A stretch of 11,960 nt of DNA from Patescibacteria group bacterium (GCA_018896315.1 JAHIMV010000016.1:1-11960), one strand, 5' to 3'. Positions 1-5,952 are shown, counted from the stretch's first letter. The notes: generated from the letters alone by a model not told the origin. Numbers and translations are program-made.

Positions 1-382
1 ATTCAATAAAATTAGCTGATAAATGTCCGTTTAAATGATTAATTCCCATTAATGGTTTTTTCCAAGAATAGGATAAAGTTTTTGCTGTTTCTAAACCAAC
101 TAATAATGATGTGATTAGTCCCGGCCCTTGAGTAACAGCAATTAAATCAATTTTTTTATAACCTACATTTTTTAAAGATTTTTTAATTACTGGTAAAATA
201 TTTTCAATATGAGCCCTAGCTGCTACCTCAGGAATAATACCACCGTATTGACGATGAATTGATATTTGTGAAGAAACAACATTAGAAACAATTTTAAACT
301 GACCCTCTTTTTTAAAGGATTTATATTCTAAAACAGCAGCAGCTGTTTCGTCACAAGATGTTTCAATTCCTAAAATAAGCAT
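1..382 (-). CDS. tsaD: tRNA N6-adenosine threonylcarbamoyltransferase TsaD, N-terminal part
   Basis: Cytoplasmic enzyme that transfers the threonylcarbamoyl group from threonylcarbamoyl-AMP to A37 of ANN-reading tRNAs (t6A), normally in a complex with TsaB and TsaE. The reading frame begins at an ATG (380-382 on the plus strand) and gives 127 residues before leaving the left edge; the full family length is about 330-350. The start MLILGIETSCDETAAA (1-16) is the typical ASKHA nucleotide-binding opening, followed by the GGIIPEVAARAH region (47-58), TQGPGLITSLLVG (84-96) and the metal-binding NHLNGH motif (115-120, His116 and His120). The gene is divergent from tRNA-Glu, and tsaC, which makes its substrate, lies at 2717-3280. 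Identification is secure; only the C-terminal part cannot be judged. Confidence 0.97.
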   Translation of the reverse strand, partial: MLILGIETSCDETAAAVLEYKSFKKEGQFKIVSNVVSSQISIHRQYGGIIPEVAARAHIENILPVIKKSLKNVGYKKIDLIAVTQGPGLITSLLVGLETAKTLSYSWKKPLMGINHLNGHLSANFIE

Positions 383-388
383 AAGATT

Positions 389-416
389 AGTTTAACACAA
401 ATTAATTCTTTGACAA
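389..416 (-). promoter_or_regulatory. Predicted promoter of tsaD (leaderless)
   Basis: Reading the minus strand, TTGTCA (plus 411-416) is followed after 16 bp by an extended -10, TG-T-TAAACT (hexamer at plus 389-394). The predicted transcription start falls at about 382, the A of the ATG, so the mRNA would have no leader. The -35 overlaps that of the tRNA-Glu promoter on the other strand. The -10 matches consensus at only 4 of 6 positions. Confidence 0.5.
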
Positions 417-438
417 ATTCTATTAATTTTGTTAGAAT
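410..438 (+). promoter_or_regulatory. Promoter of tRNA-Glu
   Basis: A perfect TTGACA (410-415), 17-bp spacer and TAGAAT (433-438) form a strong sigma70-type promoter. The predicted start is near 445, a few bases before the mature tRNA 5' end at 450, leaving a very short 5' leader for RNase P. Confidence 0.85.
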
Positions 439-449
439 TTTTCTATTAA

Positions 450-521
450 GCCGCCGTCGTCTAGTGGTTAGGACGCTAGGTTTTCATCCTAGTAACAGGA
501 GTTCGATTCTCCTCGGCGGTA
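450..521 (+). tRNA. tRNA-Glu (anticodon TTC)
   Basis: The full cloverleaf can be drawn. The acceptor stem pairs 450-456 with 514-520, with a G-U first pair. The D stem is 459-462/471-474. The anticodon stem is 476-480/488-492 with loop TTTTCAT and anticodon TTC at 483-485. The variable loop is 493-496 and the T arm is 497-501/509-513 with loop TTCGATT. The discriminator base is A521. CCA is not encoded, so it must be added by CCA transferase. The last 19 bases plus the following TTTT recur exactly at 610-632. Confidence 0.97.
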
Positions 522-561
522 TTTTATTTTAAAAAATTCGGGTTGCCTTTTTATTTTAAAG

Positions 562-632
562 ACAGGAGTCCGCCCGGTCATTCGACCGGGCGAGGGGTCA
601 AATGACCCCTCGATTCTCCTCGGCGGTATTTT
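562..632 (+). repeat. Broken second copy of the tRNA-Glu T arm and 3' end
   Basis: Bases 562-569 (ACAGGAGT) equal 495-502 in the tRNA, and 610-632 equal 503-525 exactly. Together they reproduce the T arm, acceptor 3' strand and following TTTT of tRNA-Glu, but 40 nt (570-609) are inserted within the T loop. No 5' half of a second tRNA is seen upstream. The two T-stem strands (564-568 and 616-620) can still pair, so the whole could fold as a three-way junction with the two inserted hairpins. Duplicated tRNA 3' ends are typical of integrase attachment sites, but no integrase or cargo lies between the copies. Confidence 0.85.
571..612. repeat. Pair of adjacent 9-bp GC-rich palindromes
   Basis: Hairpin 1 pairs 571-579 with 584-592 around loop ATTC. 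Hairpin 2 pairs 591-599 with 604-612 around loop AAAT. They share the core GGTCAWWYGACC and abut each other. Their GC content stands far above the surrounding AT-rich DNA. There is no U-run directly after them, so they do not look like a terminator. A REP-like or miniature mobile palindrome is the likeliest reading. Confidence 0.8.
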
Positions 633-639
633 TTAATTC

Positions 640-667
640 TTGACAAAATAAAAAAAAGATTCATATT
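640..667 (+). promoter_or_regulatory. Predicted promoter of the 99-aa gene (leaderless)
   Basis: A perfect TTGACA (640-645) is followed after 16 bp by CATATT (662-667), a 4 of 6 match to the -10 consensus. The expected start at about 674 coincides with the ATG, which suggests a leaderless mRNA and explains the lack of a ribosome-binding site. Confidence 0.5.
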
Positions 668-673
668 GAAAAC

Positions 674-973
674 ATGAACTTTGAATCTTTTGAAAAACAA
701 AAAAATCAAGATGAAGATTTGAATATATTAGTAAATCAAGCAATAAAAGTTATTAATGGTTTTGAAACAGGATTAAATCTTTTAAATAGCCAAAATGGTT
801 ATATAGGTTCTAGTGGATTAAGAATATTAGAAAATAAAGGTGTAGAAAAACATAATTATATTATTACTACAGATACACCAACCCAAGAATCTTATAACTT
901 AGCCAAAAGAATTGTCCAAAAAATTTCTGGTCGTGATATTAAAATAGACAAAAGTCTAAAAGGAATAGAATGA
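674..973 (+). CDS. Small hypothetical protein (99 aa)
   Basis: I do not recognise this protein. It is hydrophilic with no signal peptide, membrane segment or cysteines. The N-terminal 40 residues are rich in Asp, Glu, Asn, Gln and Lys and look helical. The C-terminal half (about 60-95) reads like a strand followed by an amphipathic helix (NLAKRIVQKISG). It is a free-standing unit: its own promoter sits immediately upstream and a strong terminator 20 bp downstream, so it is probably genuinely expressed. It follows directly on the broken tRNA-Glu 3' copy, a place where acquired genes often sit, so it may be an accessory gene. Confidence 0.7.
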   Translation: MNFESFEKQKNQDEDLNILVNQAIKVINGFETGLNLLNSQNGYIGSSGLRILENKGVEKHNYIITTDTPTQESYNLAKRIVQKISGRDIKIDKSLKGIE

Positions 974-992
974 CAAATTTATATATTAATTT

Positions 993-1018
993 AAAAGGCC
1001 TCAATTGAGGCCTTTTTT
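993..1018 (+). terminator. Intrinsic terminator after the 99-aa gene
   Basis: A perfect 10-bp stem (993-1002 with 1007-1016, loop AATT) ends in a T-run reaching 1018. The A-tract on the 5' side means it could also act on the opposite strand. Confidence 0.9.
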
Positions 1019-1037
1019 GTTTACAAAGCGGGATTTG

Positions 1038-1092
1038 GGTAAGGTTTTTTATGAGTTAACCAGTGTTGCTACGGTAAGATTATATATGAGTT
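1038..1092 (+). repeat. Imperfect direct repeat in the 974-1228 spacer
   Basis: Two 20-nt copies (1038-1057 and 1073-1092) match at 17 of 20 positions and start 35 bp apart, both of the form GGTAAG...TATGAGTT. This may be an old tandem duplication. The rest of the 255-bp spacer holds the terminator at 993-1018 and the promoter at 1105-1132; I see no gene in it. Confidence 0.55.
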
Positions 1093-1104
1093 GATGCGGC
1101 TTAC

Positions 1105-1132
1105 TTGACGAGGTTTTTTTAATCTTTATAAT
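1105..1132 (+). promoter_or_regulatory. Promoter of the glutaredoxin-HD-HD-tsaC-rbfA operon
   Basis: TTGACG (1105-1110), a 16-bp spacer and a perfect TATAAT (1127-1132). The predicted start near 1139 leaves a leader of about 90 nt before the ATG at 1229, in which GGTTCT occurs twice (1173-1178, 1189-1194). Confidence 0.75.
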
Positions 1133-1228
1133 TAAAATACATTATTATTTATACAATAGAATTTAATTTCAAGGTTCTGGCAAAGACAGGTTCTTATAAT
1201 TAAATTACCTTAATTTTAATAAAAATAT

Positions 1229-1462
1229 ATGAATGTTCTCGTTTATACATCACCTTCATGTCTTTATTGTCATCACGTCAAAGACTTTTTAAAAGAGCAT
1301 AAAATTGATTTTAGGGAAGTTGACCTTAGTCAAAATCAGGATATGGTTGAGAATTTTATTAAAAAAACAGGGCAAATGGCTGTACCTGTAACAGAAATTG
1401 ACGGAGAAATGATTATGGGATTTGATGTCCCAAAACTTAAAGAAAAATTAAATATTAAATAA
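1229..1462 (+). CDS. Glutaredoxin/NrdH-like thiol oxidoreductase
   Basis: A small cytoplasmic thioredoxin-fold protein for thiol-disulfide exchange. The 77 residues match the short glutaredoxin/NrdH/YruB type. MNVLVYTSPSC opens with the first strand, the redox motif CLYC (Cys11, Cys14) follows, and the cis-proline motif AVPV (Pro53) precedes IDGEMIMGFD, which is typical of the family. There is no signal peptide or membrane segment. It is the first gene of a tight operon, 8 bp before an HD hydrolase. No ribonucleotide reductase is nearby, so a specific NrdH role cannot be assigned. No clear Shine-Dalgarno precedes the start. Confidence 0.93.
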   Translation: MNVLVYTSPSCLYCHHVKDFLKEHKIDFREVDLSQNQDMVENFIKKTGQMAVPVTEIDGEMIMGFDVPKLKEKLNIK

Positions 1463-1470
1463 CAAAATAT

Positions 1471-2163
1471 ATGTTGACATTTCAGGATATACAAAAACAT
1501 CCGAAAATTTTGGAGTTTATTAATCAATCTGAAATTGCTCTTAAGGCATTAGATTATACTGAACATGGCTTGCGTCATGCTAAATTAGTTGCGCGTGAGG
1601 CTAAAAATTTAGCCAAACAAATTAATCTAAGTGAAAGGGGTCAAGATTTGGCAGCTATTGCTGGTTTTTGTCATGATATGGGCAATTTTTTAGGTCGTTC
1701 ACAACATCATTATTGGGGCGCCCTTTTATTTCATCAGATTTTTTCCGCCAAAGGCGAATCCGCCTCTGGAGAAAAAAATGATTTTACCCCCAAAGAACTT
1801 GTTTGGATAATGCAAGCAATTTCTAATCATGATAAAGATACAATGAAATTAACAGAGCCTATATCTGCTATTGTTGTATTAGCTGACAAGTCAGATGTTC
1901 ATCGTTCGCGAGTAACAGTTGAGTCTATGGAAAAAATTAAGAACGACATCCATGATAGGGTCAATTACGCAGTTACAATGTCAGACTTAAAAGTTAACAG
2001 TGTTAAAAAGCAAATTATCCTTACATTAAAGATTGATCGAAATTTTGTTCCAGTTATAGAATTTTTTGAAATTTTTACAGAAAGAATGACTTATTGCCGT
2101 CAAGCAGCTAATTATCTGGGGTATAAGTTTCATTTAGTGATTAATAATTTTAAGTTGCTTTAA
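1471..2163 (+). CDS. HD-domain metal-dependent phosphohydrolase
   Basis: A 230-residue cytoplasmic protein with the HD superfamily metal site: His36 (in EHGLRHA), His68-Asp69 (CHDMGN), His120-Asp121 (NHDKD) and Asp139 (ADKSDVHRSRV). The strongly conserved ADKSDVHRSRV and DIHDRVNYAV stretches and the C-terminal YFEIF-like block resemble an uncharacterised HD family (COG3294-like, from memory). The natural substrate is unknown. Residues about 92-102 (SAKGESASGEK) are encoded by a large palindrome that appears to be an in-frame insertion into a loop. The gene starts 8 bp after the glutaredoxin gene, and its TAA overlaps the next ATG by one base, which implies translational coupling. Confidence 0.9.
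   Translation: MLTFQDIQKHPKILEFINQSEIALKALDYTEHGLRHAKLVAREAKNLAKQINLSERGQDLAAIAGFCHDMGNFLGRSQHHYWGALLFHQIFSAKGESASGEKNDFTPKELVWIMQAISNHDKDTMKLTEPISAIVVLADKSDVHRSRVTVESMEKIKNDIHDRVNYAVTMSDLKVNSVKKQIILTLKIDRNFVPVIEFFEIFTERMTYCRQAANYLGYKFHLVINNFKLL
1738..1779. repeat. 42-nt palindrome inside the HD-hydrolase gene
   Basis: The core stem 1752-1756/1761-1765 (AGGCG/CGCCT, loop AATC) continues outward to 1738/1779 with only three mismatched positions. The outer part is T-rich on the left and A-rich on the right. Palindromes of the form CCGCC..GGCG..CCGCCT..GG look like repeats I recall from Parcubacteria genomes. It keeps the frame and contributes about 11-14 residues between two conserved helices. 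Confidence 0.75.
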
Positions 2164-2714
2164 TGACCAGAAAAGAGGCTCTAAAATTAGTTGAAGAAAA
2201 AATTCAAAATAAAAATCTAATTAAGCACTGCTTGGCCGTAGAAGTAGTAATGAAAGAATTAGCAAAATATTTTAATGAAAACACAGAAAAATGGGCTTTA
2301 GCCGGACTTTTACATGATATTGATTACGAGGAAACTAAAGATACTCCAGAAAAACATAGTTTACTAGGAGCAGAAACACTTCAGCAACATGGAATTGATT
2401 CAGAAATCATTACGGCCATTAAGGCTCATAATGAAATTCATGGTTTGCCTCGTGAAGATAAAATGACCAAAGCCCTTTTTTGTTCAGATCCTATTACTGG
2501 TTTAATTGTTGCGGCGACTTTAGTTATGCCAAAAAAGAAAATTATTGATTTAAGTGCAGAAAACGTTCTAAATAGATATAAAGAAAAGGGATTTGCTCGA
2601 GGAGCTAGTCGAGAAACTATTGCCACCTGTGAAGAACTAGATTTATCGCTTGAGGAGTTTGTAAGGATTAGTTTAAGAGCAATGCAAAGTATTTCCAAGG
2701 AATTAGGCCTTTAA
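2163..2714 (+). CDS. HDIG-type HD-domain hydrolase
   Basis: A 183-residue cytoplasmic protein with HD-type metal ligands at His22 (LIKHCLAVE), His51-Asp52 (GLLHDIDYE), His65 (PEKHSLLGA), His89 (AIKAHNE) and Asp109 (FCSDPITG). It is shorter than and distinct from the preceding HD protein, and resembles small HDIG hydrolases of unknown substrate (COG2316-like, from memory). The region after 110 is helical with a conserved-looking GFARGASRETI stretch (143-153). Its ATG overlaps the upstream stop by one base and tsaC begins 2 bp after its own stop, so it lies at the core of the operon. Nucleotide hydrolysis is plausible for HD proteins, but no substrate can be read from the sequence. Confidence 0.9.
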   Translation: MTRKEALKLVEEKIQNKNLIKHCLAVEVVMKELAKYFNENTEKWALAGLLHDIDYEETKDTPEKHSLLGAETLQQHGIDSEIITAIKAHNEIHGLPREDKMTKALFCSDPITGLIVAATLVMPKKKIIDLSAENVLNRYKEKGFARGASRETIATCEELDLSLEEFVRISLRAMQSISKELGL

Positions 2715-2716
2715 AT

Positions 2717-3280
2717 ATGTTAATTTATTTACCAACCAAGATAAATATAAGAAAAGCAAGAAAGGCCCTACAACAAGGTGAAGTAATTATTTATCCCACA
2801 GACACACTTTATGGTTTAGGAGCAGATATTTTTAATAAAGAGGCAGTTAAAAAAGTTTTTAGAATAAAAGGCAGAGAGTTTAAAGCGCCCTTGTCTGTAA
2901 TGGTTTCAAGTTTAAAGGAAATTAAAGATTTAGCTTGGGTTAATAAAGAACAAGAAAAGTTAATGTCGGCCCTTTTGCCAGGGCCTTTTACTTTTATTTT
3001 AAAAAAGAAAGCTAAAGTGTCTAAAATTTTAACTGGGGGTAAAAAAACAATTGGTGTACGTATTCCTGATTCAAGGATTTGTCAACAATTAAGTAAAAAT
3101 TTTCCAATAACTACGACTAGTGCTAATGTATCTGGTTTTGAGCCTAGTTTGAGTATAAAAAAAATAACTAAAGAATTTAGTCAACAAGTAAATCTCGCTT
3201 TAAAAGGAGAGGGACTGACTGGCCGACCGTCAATTATAGTTGATTTAACAGAAAAGCCTTTTAAGTTTTTTCGTTTTTAA
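2717..3280 (+). CDS. tsaC: L-threonylcarbamoyladenylate synthase
   Basis: Forms threonylcarbamoyl-AMP from threonine, bicarbonate and ATP, the first step of t6A synthesis in the cytoplasm. The 187 residues are one YrdC/Sua5 domain without the extra Sua5 C-terminal domain, hence TsaC rather than Sua5. Visible hallmarks are YPTDTLYGLG (26-35), the KGR motif (51-53) with PLSVMV (58-63), LPGPFTFIL (87-95), GVRIPD (113-118), TSANVSG (134-140) and PSIIVDLT (171-178). It sits 2 bp after the HDIG gene and 2 bp before rbfA. Its pathway partner tsaD is divergently placed at the left edge. Confidence 0.96.
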   Translation: MLIYLPTKINIRKARKALQQGEVIIYPTDTLYGLGADIFNKEAVKKVFRIKGREFKAPLSVMVSSLKEIKDLAWVNKEQEKLMSALLPGPFTFILKKKAKVSKILTGGKKTIGVRIPDSRICQQLSKNFPITTTSANVSGFEPSLSIKKITKEFSQQVNLALKGEGLTGRPSIIVDLTEKPFKFFRF

Positions 3281-3282
3281 AG

Positions 3283-3621
3283 ATGTGTTCTCAAAGAATT
3301 GAACAAATTAATGAATTGATTAAAAGGGAGATGAGTAAAATCTTTCTTAAGGAAATTGATCCGCCAGATGGCTCGTTGATTACTATTACTCATATAGAAA
3401 CTTCAGCCGATTTATTGCAGGCAAAAATTTGGATCAGTGTTTTTCCTATTAATCAAGCTAAAATAGTTTTTAAAGAGCTTTCAAAGAGAGTCGGTTATTT
3501 ACAAAGATTATTAAATAAAAGCTTATTTCTTAAATTTATTCCTAAAATTAAATTTTTGCTTGATGAAACAGAAGAAGAAGTCAGTCAGGTTGAAAAAGCC
3601 TTAGATGAGGCCAAAAATTAA
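3283..3621 (+). CDS. rbfA: Ribosome-binding factor A
   Basis: Assists late maturation of the 30S subunit near the 5' end of 16S rRNA. The 112 residues are the usual RbfA length. The pattern is typical: QRIEQINELIKREMSKI (4-20), LITITHIETSADLLQAKIWISVF (32-54, the KH-like core), an LQRLLNKSLFLKFIPKIKFLLDE block (73-95) and an acidic C-terminal tail. It is the last gene of the operon from 1105. Bacteria often keep rbfA next to infB or truB, neither of which is here. No terminator is visible between it and the clpP promoter. Confidence 0.92.
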   Translation: MCSQRIEQINELIKREMSKIFLKEIDPPDGSLITITHIETSADLLQAKIWISVFPINQAKIVFKELSKRVGYLQRLLNKSLFLKFIPKIKFLLDETEEEVSQVEKALDEAKN

Positions 3622-3644
3622 AGAATTTATCCACTTAAATAAAA

Positions 3645-3672
3645 TTGACAAGGTTTTTTAGTCTGGTATACT
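3645..3672 (+). promoter_or_regulatory. Promoter of clpP
   Basis: A perfect TTGACA (3645-3650), 16-bp spacer and TATACT (3667-3672). The predicted start at about 3679 gives a leader of about 100 nt. I see neither a CIRCE element nor a CtsR box around it. Confidence 0.85.
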
Positions 3673-3690
3673 CCTAGAAGGAGGGACTAA

Positions 3691-3744
3691 ATCAATTTTG
3701 CAAAGCAAAATTGATCGCCCGAATATTTTACAAAGTAAAATGTT
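3691..3744 (+). promoter_or_regulatory. Two hairpins in the clpP leader
   Basis: Hairpin A is a perfect 11-bp stem (3691-3701/3705-3715) closed by loop AAA. Hairpin B is a 10-bp stem with one G-U pair (3722-3731/3735-3744), also with loop AAA. Both have the core C-AAA-G. They are followed by a Shine-Dalgarno-like AGGGGAG (3747-3753), which is 12 nt before an out-of-frame ATG (3766) but 28 nt before the clpP ATG (3782). The position inside the transcribed leader suggests control of translation or mRNA stability, or simply inserted repeats. Confidence 0.65.
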
Positions 3745-3781
3745 TTAGGGGAGAATTAATTAATAATGAATAATTTAATAT

Positions 3782-4360
3782 ATGCATCTCGTTCCAACAG
3801 TTATTGAAAAATCTACACATGGAGAACGAGCTTATGATATATATTCACGGCTTTTAAAGGAAAGAATTATTTTTCTTGGTGATACTATTACTGATGATAT
3901 TGCTAATATCGTTATTGCTCAACTCTTGTTTTTAGCTAGTGAAGATAAAAACAAGGACATTCAACTCTATATCAACACTCTTGGAGGTTCAGTTACAGCT
4001 GGCTTAGCTATTTATGATACAATGCAGTATGTTAAGCCAAATGTAATGACAATTTGTATCGGGATAGCTGCTTCAATGGGAGCGGTCCTTTTGTCAGCTG
4101 GAGCAAAAGGCAAACGCTTGGCCTTACCAAATGCAGAAATAATGTTACATCAAGTAATGGGTGGAGCAGAAGGTCCAGCCGCAGATATTAAGATTAGAGC
4201 TGAACATATTTTAAGAGTTAGAGATAGAATTAATAAAATATTAGCTAAGCACGCCAAACAACCACTAAAAAAGATAGAGAAAGATACAGACCGCGATTTT
4301 TATATGACAGTTGAAGAAGCAAAAAAATACGGTCTAGTTGATAAAATTATCACCAAATAA
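3782..4360 (+). CDS. clpP: ATP-dependent Clp protease proteolytic subunit
   Basis: Serine peptidase that assembles into a barrel and degrades proteins fed by Clp ATPases. The 192 residues match the family. The catalytic triad is Ser98 (GIAASMGA), His123 (MLHQ) and Asp172 (DRDFYM). INTLGGSVTAGLAIYD (64-79) and YGLVDKII (183-190) are also typical. The start MHLVPTVIEKSTHGERAYDIYSR matches the usual ClpP N-terminus (processed before the mature chain), which fixes the ATG at 3782 despite the nearer-to-SD ATG at 3766. It is monocistronic, with promoter 3645-3672 and a terminator at 4385-4410. The Clp-like ATPase at 8601-11342 shows no ClpP-docking tripeptide, so ClpP's partner is probably encoded elsewhere. 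Confidence 0.98.
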   Translation: MHLVPTVIEKSTHGERAYDIYSRLLKERIIFLGDTITDDIANIVIAQLLFLASEDKNKDIQLYINTLGGSVTAGLAIYDTMQYVKPNVMTICIGIAASMGAVLLSAGAKGKRLALPNAEIMLHQVMGGAEGPAADIKIRAEHILRVRDRINKILAKHAKQPLKKIEKDTDRDFYMTVEEAKKYGLVDKIITK

Positions 4361-4384
4361 AAACATTTTTAAAAATAAATCTTT

Positions 4385-4410
4385 TAAAAGCCAAAAAGAA
4401 TTGGCTTTTA
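4385..4410 (+). terminator. Terminator after clpP
   Basis: A 10-bp stem (4385-4394/4401-4410) with a 6-nt loop and core AAAAGCCAA/TTGGCTTTT, followed by the T-rich TTTATTTAAT. It lies 25 bp after the clpP stop and 22 bp before rny, so it should separate the two genes at least partly. Confidence 0.7.
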
Positions 4411-4431
4411 TTTATTTAATCAATAAAACAT

Positions 4432-5949
4432 ATGATAGATTACATTTTCGTTTTAATTGGCATTTTAGTTGGAATGTTTATTGGCTGGTTGATTCGTCGA
4501 CAAATGGGTCAGCACATGACCGAATCAGCAGAATCAAAAGCAAGGGATATTTTAACTAAGGCTAAAGTCAAACAACAAGAAGTTTTTTTCAAAGCTCGTG
4601 AAGAAAGTCTTAAAATTATCGATAAAGCAAAAAAAGAAGAACTAGATAGAAGAAAAGAACTAAAAGTTTTAGAAGAGCGTTTAGAAAAAAGACAATCTCT
4701 TTTTGAAAAAAAGATTTTTGAGATAGAAGAAAGGCAAAGAGATCTATCAGGAAAGGCTGATAGACTAGAACAAGCAAAAGTCAAAATTAAACAACTTTAT
4801 GAAGATGCAAGACAAGAGCTAGAAAGAATTTCTGGAATGACTGAACAAGAAGCAAAAGAGTTTCTTTTAAATAACTTAGAAAAGAAAATGAAAGATGATC
4901 TTTTGCTTAGAATTAAGAAAATGGAGGAATATAGCACAGAAGAGATTGAAAAGCAAACTAAGAAATTAATTACTAATGTTATTGAGAGATATGCCTCGGC
5001 CCATACTGCAGAAACGACAACCGCTTCTGTAGTTTTACCGTCAGATGAAGTGAAAGGTAGGGTTATTGGTCGAGAAGGAAGGAATATTAAAGTGATAGAA
5101 CAATTAACAGGTGCTGAAATTGTTGTTGATGATACACCTGAAGTTGTGTTTGTTTCTGCTTTTAATCCAATTCGTCGTCAATTAGCCAAATTAGTTTTAG
5201 AAAAATTAATTGCTGATGGTCGAATTCAACCAGCTCGTATTGAAAGAATTGTTGAAGAAACCAAAAAAGAATTAGCCCGAGATATTAGAAAAGCAGGAGA
5301 AGAAGCGCTTTATCAAACTGGAATTCCGACTATTGATCCAAAGTTAGTTCAAATTCTGGGCAGATTAAAATACAGGACTAGTTATGGACAAAACGTACTT
5401 ATTCATTCTATTGAAGTAGCTGAACTTTCAGCTATGCTCGCTCACGAGTTAGGAGCTGATGTTTCCATAGCTAAAAAAGCTGGACTGCTTCATGACATTG
5501 GCAAAGCAGTTGATTTTGAGGTTCAAGGAACTCATCCAGAACTTGGTAAGAATTTAGGAGAAAAATATGGTCTAAGTAAAGATGTGATTATTCCTATTGC
5601 TACTCATCATGACGATAAACCACCAACATTGGAGGCAGTAATTGTTAAAGTTGCTGATGCGATTTCTGGAGCTCGACCAGGGGCACGAAAAGATACTTAT
5701 GAGGAATATTTGAAACGTTTGGAAGAATTAGAGTCTTTAGCCAAAACTTTTTCTGGGGTTGAGAAAGTTTATGCTATTCAGGCTGGTCGAGATTTAAGAG
5801 TTTTTGTTACTCCTCAGGAAGTTGATGACATAGGGGCTCATAAATTAGCCAGAGAAATAGCTGATAGAATAGAGGAAGAATTAAAATATCCAGGTGAAAT
5901 TAAAGTAACAGTAATCAGAGAGAACAGAATTATTGAATACGCTAGATGA
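4432..5949 (+). CDS. rny: Ribonuclease Y
   Basis: Membrane-anchored endoribonuclease that starts mRNA decay. The 505 residues match the family length and domain order: an N-terminal transmembrane helix (about 4-22) followed by RR, a long charged coiled coil (about 30-180), a KH RNA-binding domain (about 200-265) with the GREG loop at 213-216, an HD catalytic domain (about 320-415) with His325, His354-Asp355, His392/His393 and Asp409, and a C-terminal domain ending in REYAR-like residues (IIEYAR). All catalytic HD ligands are present. No clear promoter or Shine-Dalgarno could be identified in the 71-bp gap after clpP, which is mostly occupied by the terminator. Confidence 0.98.
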   Translation: MIDYIFVLIGILVGMFIGWLIRRQMGQHMTESAESKARDILTKAKVKQQEVFFKAREESLKIIDKAKKEELDRRKELKVLEERLEKRQSLFEKKIFEIEERQRDLSGKADRLEQAKVKIKQLYEDARQELERISGMTEQEAKEFLLNNLEKKMKDDLLLRIKKMEEYSTEEIEKQTKKLITNVIERYASAHTAETTTASVVLPSDEVKGRVIGREGRNIKVIEQLTGAEIVVDDTPEVVFVSAFNPIRRQLAKLVLEKLIADGRIQPARIERIVEETKKELARDIRKAGEEALYQTGIPTIDPKLVQILGRLKYRTSYGQNVLIHSIEVAELSAMLAHELGADVSIAKKAGLLHDIGKAVDFEVQGTHPELGKNLGEKYGLSKDVIIPIATHHDDKPPTLEAVIVKVADAISGARPGARKDTYEEYLKRLEELESLAKTFSGVEKVYAIQAGRDLRVFVTPQEVDDIGAHKLAREIADRIEEELKYPGEIKVTVIRENRIIEYAR

Positions 5950-5952
5950 TAG

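Noticed and set aside
571..612. Double hairpin after tRNA-Glu as a transcription terminator
   Set aside because: Neither stem is followed by a T-run; the next T-rich stretch is 17 bp on, after the tRNA-like 3' copy.
526..632. An integrated mobile element between the two tRNA 3' copies
   Set aside because: The interval is only 107 bp and holds no integrase or gene, so it is described as a repeat or remnant only.
1038..1092. Spaced direct repeats as a possible CRISPR remnant
   Set aside because: Only two imperfect 20-nt copies with a 15-nt gap, no further units and no cas genes.
1175..1200. A second TATAAT (1195-1200) before the glutaredoxin gene
   Set aside because: No acceptable -35 at 15-19 bp and no extended TG; the promoter at 1105-1132 is much better.
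1336..1527. Minus-strand open frame over the glutaredoxin gene
   Set aside because: Antisense shadow of two well-supported plus-strand genes; no promoter and no family resemblance. The same applies to the minus-strand frames at 2438-2698, 4509-4784, 8218-8463 and 11393-11578.
3627..3635. DnaA-box-like TTATCCACT between rbfA and clpP
   Set aside because: A single 8-of-9 match inside a promoter region. Although rpmH-rnpA-yidC often lie near oriC, there is no dnaA, no cluster of boxes and no unwinding region, so no origin is called.
3640..3700. CIRCE or CtsR operator at the clpP promoter
   Set aside because: Neither the CIRCE inverted repeat nor tandem GGTCAAA heptads is present.
4338..4559. 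A 73-codon open frame overlapping the clpP end and rny start
   Set aside because: It crosses the clpP terminator and then runs out of frame through the rny transmembrane and linker codons; the rny frame is clearly the real one.
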